17,133 nucleotides of DNA from JAJRRA01 sp048636595 (lineage in GTDB: Bacteria; Pseudomonadota; Gammaproteobacteria; Xanthomonadales; SZUA-36): positions 1 to 17,133 of the forward strand of contig JAIVWI010000049.1 of NCBI GenBank assembly GCA_048636595.1, in the 5' to 3' direction. The notes under the pieces are model-generated. The model saw nothing but the letters and a program-made list of their open reading frames with translations. It ran no database searches and was not told the origin of the DNA. Shown here in pieces: positions 13,809-17,133 of the stretch (positions are counted from its first letter, which is position 1; each line of letters starts with the position of its first letter). The translations under genes and the position numbers were made by a program.

Positions 13809-14714
13809 CTAAATCGGGGCAAAAAACATGGCTGACCAGTTGCCGTCTTTTTCCCAATTCAACACCAGCTTGCCTGCCAGGAAGCTGAAACCTGTCACCC
13901 GCGAGAGCGCATCGAGGTACCTGGACTCCAGGTCCATCAGTTCGCCCGGACAGGCCATTTTTGTGCCCATGGCCAGCCCGATCTTCAAGTCGCCGGGTGC
14001 TTCGCCTTGCTCCACGCCGGCTGAATAGCGATTACATGCGCTTTTTCCTGAGATCTTGTCATCTGCAAAAGCCAGCGTAACTTCCGCCCCTTCCTGTATG
14101 GGCTCGTTTGGGTTGAAGTGGGTCAGCACCCACTCGGTTCCGGCGAGTGTCGCCAGTGAAAGTTTGCCCGTGATCACGGCATCTCCTTCTTTCAGTTGAT
14201 CGCCCGCCAGGGACCAGGTTCTGGTGGCGAGTTGTGTAGGGCAGCATGCGGCGTCACCCTCACCCTGTTGTACGACATCAAAGATGATCACGCCATCATC
14301 AATTCGCCCACTGCGCACTTGTACGCGATCTCCTAAAGCGGCTGTTGCAAGGTTTATGACTTCACCATTCTTCCGGCCCACTACAGCTACGTAATTGAAC
14401 GTGCCTGAACCACCGGAGCTCTGCCAAATGGTGACGACAGCTTCGTCGCGGCCATCGCTGTCAAGATCGCCAAACAGGTAGAAATCCTCTACCAGTCCTA
14501 CAGATGGACGGGATGCTCCGCCCTCGGCATAGGGTTCGCCTTCCCAGCGGCCATCCACCAGGGTGACAGGGCCTTCCTCGGTGCCGGTATATGTTGCATT
14601 CGCCAGTTCCTCAGCCGTTGGGGCTCCTTCACCTGCCAGGCATGCCTGGAAAGCCAGGGCCAGGAAAATACCAGCCAGGGATAATGTAAATGTTTGGGGG
14701 GAATGCTTGGTCAT
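13809..14714 (-). CDS. Exported META-domain (HslJ-like) protein
   Basis: A 301-residue protein from ATG 14714; a TTG one codon upstream is not preferred. It begins with a signal sequence (SLAGIFLALAFQACLAG) whose FQAC is an imperfect lipobox, so a lipoprotein is possible but unproven. The middle segment contains FGDLDSDGRDEAVVTIW, an FG-GAP/VCBS-like acidic loop often seen in exported proteins. The C-terminal about 100 residues form a META domain, recognisable by LAGTEWVLTHF, ISGKSACNRYSA and TKMACPG with its paired cysteines. META-domain proteins such as HslJ are linked to envelope stress and drug tolerance, but no biochemical role is assigned here. It lies 37 bases downstream of the VOC gene on the same strand, so co-transcription is likely. 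Confidence 0.82.
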   Translation of the reverse strand: MTKHSPQTFTLSLAGIFLALAFQACLAGEGAPTAEELANATYTGTEEGPVTLVDGRWEGEPYAEGGASRPSVGLVEDFYLFGDLDSDGRDEAVVTIWQSSGGSGTFNYVAVVGRKNGEVINLATAALGDRVQVRSGRIDDGVIIFDVVQQGEGDAACCPTQLATRTWSLAGDQLKEGDAVITGKLSLATLAGTEWVLTHFNPNEPIQEGAEVTLAFADDKISGKSACNRYSAGVEQGEAPGDLKIGLAMGTKMACPGELMDLESRYLDALSRVTGFSFLAGKLVLNWEKDGNWSAMFFAPI

Positions 14715-14751
14715 CAATGTCGTCTTATCTCAAGTTACCTGTTACGTATTT

Positions 14752-15120
14752 TTATCCCATATGATAAAAAACCGCTTTATTCCCATCAGGATCTCTGAAA
14801 TAACCGCCATAAAAAGTTGGCATACGCTCTCCAGCGGCCCCTTCACAAGCGGCGCCCATTGCAATGGCTCTTGCGTACATCTCGTCGACCTTTTCACGTG
14901 ATCCGGCAGGGAATGCAACCATGTTGCCATTGCCGGGATGTGGGTCGTCTTCATCCCAGGGGACGCAGATGGCTAGCATGGGTTGATTCAAGGCGGGGCC
15001 TATCAAGGCTATTCTGTCCAGATCCATAATCATCTTTGCACCCAGCGGCTCCAGCAATTCAGTCCAGAATGCCTTGCCTTTCTCCATGTCGCTTACACCT
15101 ATGGTGACGTATCCAATCAT
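14752..15120 (-). CDS. VOC-superfamily (glyoxalase-fold) protein
   Basis: A 122-residue single-domain protein. It starts IGYVTIGVSDMEKGKAFW, the typical first strand-helix of vicinal-oxygen-chelate proteins, and ends YFRDPDGNKAVFYH, the equally typical D-P-D-G-N strand near the C-terminus. Candidate metal ligands are limited, so catalytic activity is uncertain; many such small proteins are lyase, dioxygenase or resistance homologues of unknown substrate. The ATG at 15120 has AGGAGC about ten bases upstream. It is probably the first gene of a two-gene unit with the META-domain gene. Confidence 0.88.
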   Translation of the reverse strand: MIGYVTIGVSDMEKGKAFWTELLEPLGAKMIMDLDRIALIGPALNQPMLAICVPWDEDDPHPGNGNMVAFPAGSREKVDEMYARAIAMGAACEGAAGERMPTFYGGYFRDPDGNKAVFYHMG

Positions 15121-15144
15121 TTGTTTTTTGCTCCTGAAGTTTGT

Positions 15145-15393
15145 GTGGTTCCCGATTGGGATGGAGTCATTGTAACGTCATTCACTCCAAATGCCGACCG
15201 GCGACGCATCGTAAAACGAATAGAATCACTCGCTTCAGATCCCCGGCCACGAGGCTCAAGCAAACTTTCCGGCCGTGAGCGGTACCGTGTTCGCCAGGGC
15301 AGATACCGCATTCTGTACACCATAGAAGATACAGAGCTTGTCGTATACGTGATCAGGGTGGGCGACCGCAAGAATGTCTATAAAGCTCTTTGA
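15145..15393 (+). pseudogene. Orphan RelE/ParE-like toxin, N-terminally shortened, probably degenerate
   Basis: The C-terminal two thirds match RelE/ParE-type mRNA interferase or gyrase toxins: RRRIVKRIESLASDPRP, LSGRERYRVRQGRYRILY and VVYVIRVGDRKNVYKAL follow the family pattern closely. The N-terminus does not. Relatives have a first strand, then a helix and a loop of about ten residues between an FTPxA-type strand and RRRIV; here SFTPNAD runs straight into RRRIV, as if that piece were deleted in frame. Possible starts are GTG 15145 (82 residues) or TTG 15121 (90 residues); neither has a good ribosome binding site. No antitoxin gene lies on either side. I mark it as a probable relic; a genuine compact toxin is the alternative. 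Confidence 0.5.
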
Positions 15394-15465
15394 TAGAAGA
15401 CAGAACATCCTTGAACATTCAGCCTTTGCATTTTGGGATGAATTTAATAGTCGCGCGCAAAGAGC

Positions 15466-17133
15466 TCAATCGCAGCGGAAGCTGTCTCCATCTGGTTCGC
15501 AGTAGTCGGACCAGCCCCATTTTTGCCAGTACTCCAGCAGGCCGGTTTCTTCAACCAGTTTGTAAAAGCGGGGGTGCTGGCGCAAGGCTGTGGCCTTAGG
15601 GAAGAACAAGCCAATAAACAGCTGTTCGGTTGTAAAGTTGTCATCCAGCAGTAAGTCAAAAACAAGGTCAGCCTCTCCGATCCAGCTACCGCACTTAACC
15701 ATCTGGTCCACCCGCAGGAATTCCTGGTCCCCGTCGTACTCACCGGACTGGTATTCCCTGAGGGTTTCCTGCATGCCTTCCGCGATACCAGGCCATTGGC
15801 CTGGGTCATTCCGGGCGCTGACGCACTCCAGAAACCAGGGAGCGTTCTTTTCACCCAATAAACGATACTGCTCGAGCGCTTGCTCCGTTTCGCCCAGGAT
15901 CAGGTAGCCTGCCGCCAGTCCATACACAGACATCATGGAGGTAAAACTGCCAGATCTCTTTCCCAGCAACGCTGCATGTTTGAGCACCAGTTCACCTTTG
16001 CCGGCCATCGCGGCGGCCAGTAAAACATGGAAATCCCATATGGGCTCATATCGGTATGCCTCGAGTGTATAGCGCAATCCGTCTTTGACCCGGCCACGCG
16101 CCAGCAAGGCTTCACCATACAGTACGTTGGCGCGGGCGTTGGTCGGGTCTGCGTAAAGTGCGCGCAGGAAGTATTCTTCTGAGTCCGTCCAGCGCATTTC
16201 CTCTTCGGCGATCTCGGCCAGTACCGTCCAGGCTTCGGGCAGCGAATCGTTTAGTTCCAGTGCCCGCCGGGCAGCGGCTCCTGCCTGGGCGAATCCACTT
16301 ATGGTCCAGTCCACCTTTGAAATTGCGATGGCCTCCCAGGCAAGCGCGCACTGGTCGTCGATGGCCACTGCTTCGCGCAGCATTTCGACTCCCCGATCGC
16401 GCGTTTCCCCCTTACGTGAGAGTTGTTTACCACGCAGATACAAGTCGTAAACGTCGCTGCAGTCGCCCGCCTCGGCCCTGGGACCCTGCACCGGATCCGG
16501 GTCGAGATTCGGAGCCACCGCTCCGATAATCTGCTTGACCAGACCTTGCTGCAGCCTCACGGCGTCACCAACAGGGCCTTCGACAATGGTTGACCAGATC
16601 TCATTTCCAGCCGGCACGCCGACCAGCCTGGTTTGAATCCGGATACGGCGGCCATCGAACAGAACCTCACCCAGGACAAGGGACGTCACCAGCAGCTCTT
16701 TGGCCAACGTGTATTTATTATCTCCGCTCGCGCGCAACATCTTGCTGGTTTCCGGGCCCAGAACCCGGAGTCCGGCGGTGCGTGTCAGGGAACTGCGCAA
16801 TTCACCGGCAAATACATTTCCGATCGGGTCGCTGCCGTCTGCGAGATCGAGATCCTCGAAGCCAAGCACGGCGATCGTACGTTGCTGGCTGGCGGATTTC
16901 ACAACCAGAATATCCTCGGGCGGTGGGAAAGAGAGGATATACACATCCATCGCTACGACGAGTATCAACCCGGCCAGGAGCAGGTGATCAATGAATTTGA
17001 GTTTGGGAAGTTGCTCGCCTGCTTTTAAGGGGCCGGTTTTCTCGATGCCATCTTTCGAAATATCAAAAAACCAGCCGACAATCAGCGCCAGCGGAAAAGC
17101 AAAAGACAGGGCGATCAACAGGTTCCTCATGGT
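15466..17133 (-). CDS. FlgO-like/TPR inner-membrane protein (5' end beyond window)
   Basis: At least 555 residues are present. The sequence begins inside a membrane helix (LLIALSFAFPLALIVGWFFDIS, then KDGIEKTG), a stretch that in relatives follows an N-terminal module, often a winged helix or another transmembrane segment. I therefore take the methionine near 17130 as internal and the start as lying outside the window. A second membrane helix is at about 46-68 (FIDHLLLAGLILVVAMDVYI). Then comes an FlgO-like beta domain (TIAVLGFEDLDLADGS to EIWSTIVEGPVGDAV, about 84-190), whose relatives often sit in CadC-like or adenylate-cyclase-like signalling proteins. TPR-like helical repeats (about 215-430) follow, with the C-terminus rich in acidic and aromatic residues. 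The soluble part is probably periplasmic. No partner or ligand is visible. Confidence 0.8.
   Translation of the reverse strand, partial: TMRNLLIALSFAFPLALIVGWFFDISKDGIEKTGPLKAGEQLPKLKFIDHLLLAGLILVVAMDVYILSFPPPEDILVVKSASQQRTIAVLGFEDLDLADGSDPIGNVFAGELRSSLTRTAGLRVLGPETSKMLRASGDNKYTLAKELLVTSLVLGEVLFDGRRIRIQTRLVGVPAGNEIWSTIVEGPVGDAVRLQQGLVKQIIGAVAPNLDPDPVQGPRAEAGDCSDVYDLYLRGKQLSRKGETRDRGVEMLREAVAIDDQCALAWEAIAISKVDWTISGFAQAGAAARRALELNDSLPEAWTVLAEIAEEEMRWTDSEEYFLRALYADPTNARANVLYGEALLARGRVKDGLRYTLEAYRYEPIWDFHVLLAAAMAGKGELVLKHAALLGKRSGSFTSMMSVYGLAAGYLILGETEQALEQYRLLGEKNAPWFLECVSARNDPGQWPGIAEGMQETLREYQSGEYDGDQEFLRVDQMVKCGSWIGEADLVFDLLLDDNFTTEQLFIGLFFPKATALRQHPRFYKLVEETGLLEYWQKWGWSDYCEPDGDSFRCD

Noticed and set aside
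17128..17130. ATG as true start of the FlgO/TPR protein
   Set aside because: It falls inside a membrane helix three bases from the window edge, and relatives have more sequence before this helix. An internal methionine is more likely.

Overview
The window reads as a chromosomal segment of a Gammaproteobacterium. The evidence is protein flavour only: an OleA very like the Xanthomonas enzyme, an FlgO-like/TPR membrane protein, a secreted protease with a tail common in marine and Xanthomonas-like bacteria, and GTAG-headed REP repeats of the Pseudomonas/Xanthomonas type. Genus cannot be assigned. Coding density is high. There are no tRNAs, rRNAs, insertion sequences or CRISPR arrays.

Left region (1-5443): a complete head-to-head hydrocarbon (long-chain olefin) operon on the minus strand, in the order oleA-oleB-oleC-oleD. 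Genes overlap or nearly touch, and oleB and oleD appear to start at TTG. OleA condenses two fatty acyl-CoAs, OleD reduces the beta-keto acid, OleC closes a beta-lactone with ATP, and OleB decarboxylates it to a cis-alkene. oleD runs off the left edge. An Sfp-type phosphopantetheinyl transferase is divergently placed next to oleA; the canonical pathway has no known need for it.

Middle (5430-10409): an exported HExxH peptidase-like protein on the minus strand and a lipoprotein with two HKD phospholipase D motifs on the plus strand. Then comes a compact regulatory cassette, a TetR repressor plus a four-helix membrane protein on the minus strand. An identical inverted repeat, ACTTAC-N6-GTAAGT, lies upstream of both cassette genes and is very probably the TetR operator. 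The cassette is bracketed by REP/BIME repeats: two pairs on the left and a strict 59-bp tandem array of four pairs on the right, in inverted orientation. The left-hand repeat supplies the stop codon of the phospholipase D gene.

Right region (10361-17133): a 1031-residue secreted metzincin protease with PPC, fibronectin III and C-terminal tail domains, followed by a clear intrinsic terminator. Next are a META-domain exported protein and a VOC (glyoxalase-fold) protein, probably co-transcribed. A short orphan RelE/ParE-like toxin, probably degenerate, follows on the plus strand. Last is an FlgO-like/TPR membrane protein whose N-terminus lies beyond the right edge.

The strongest second-look items are the TetR/operator cassette between inverted REP clusters, the ole operon with its divergent PPTase, the REP-derived stop codon, and the solitary shortened RelE-like ORF.
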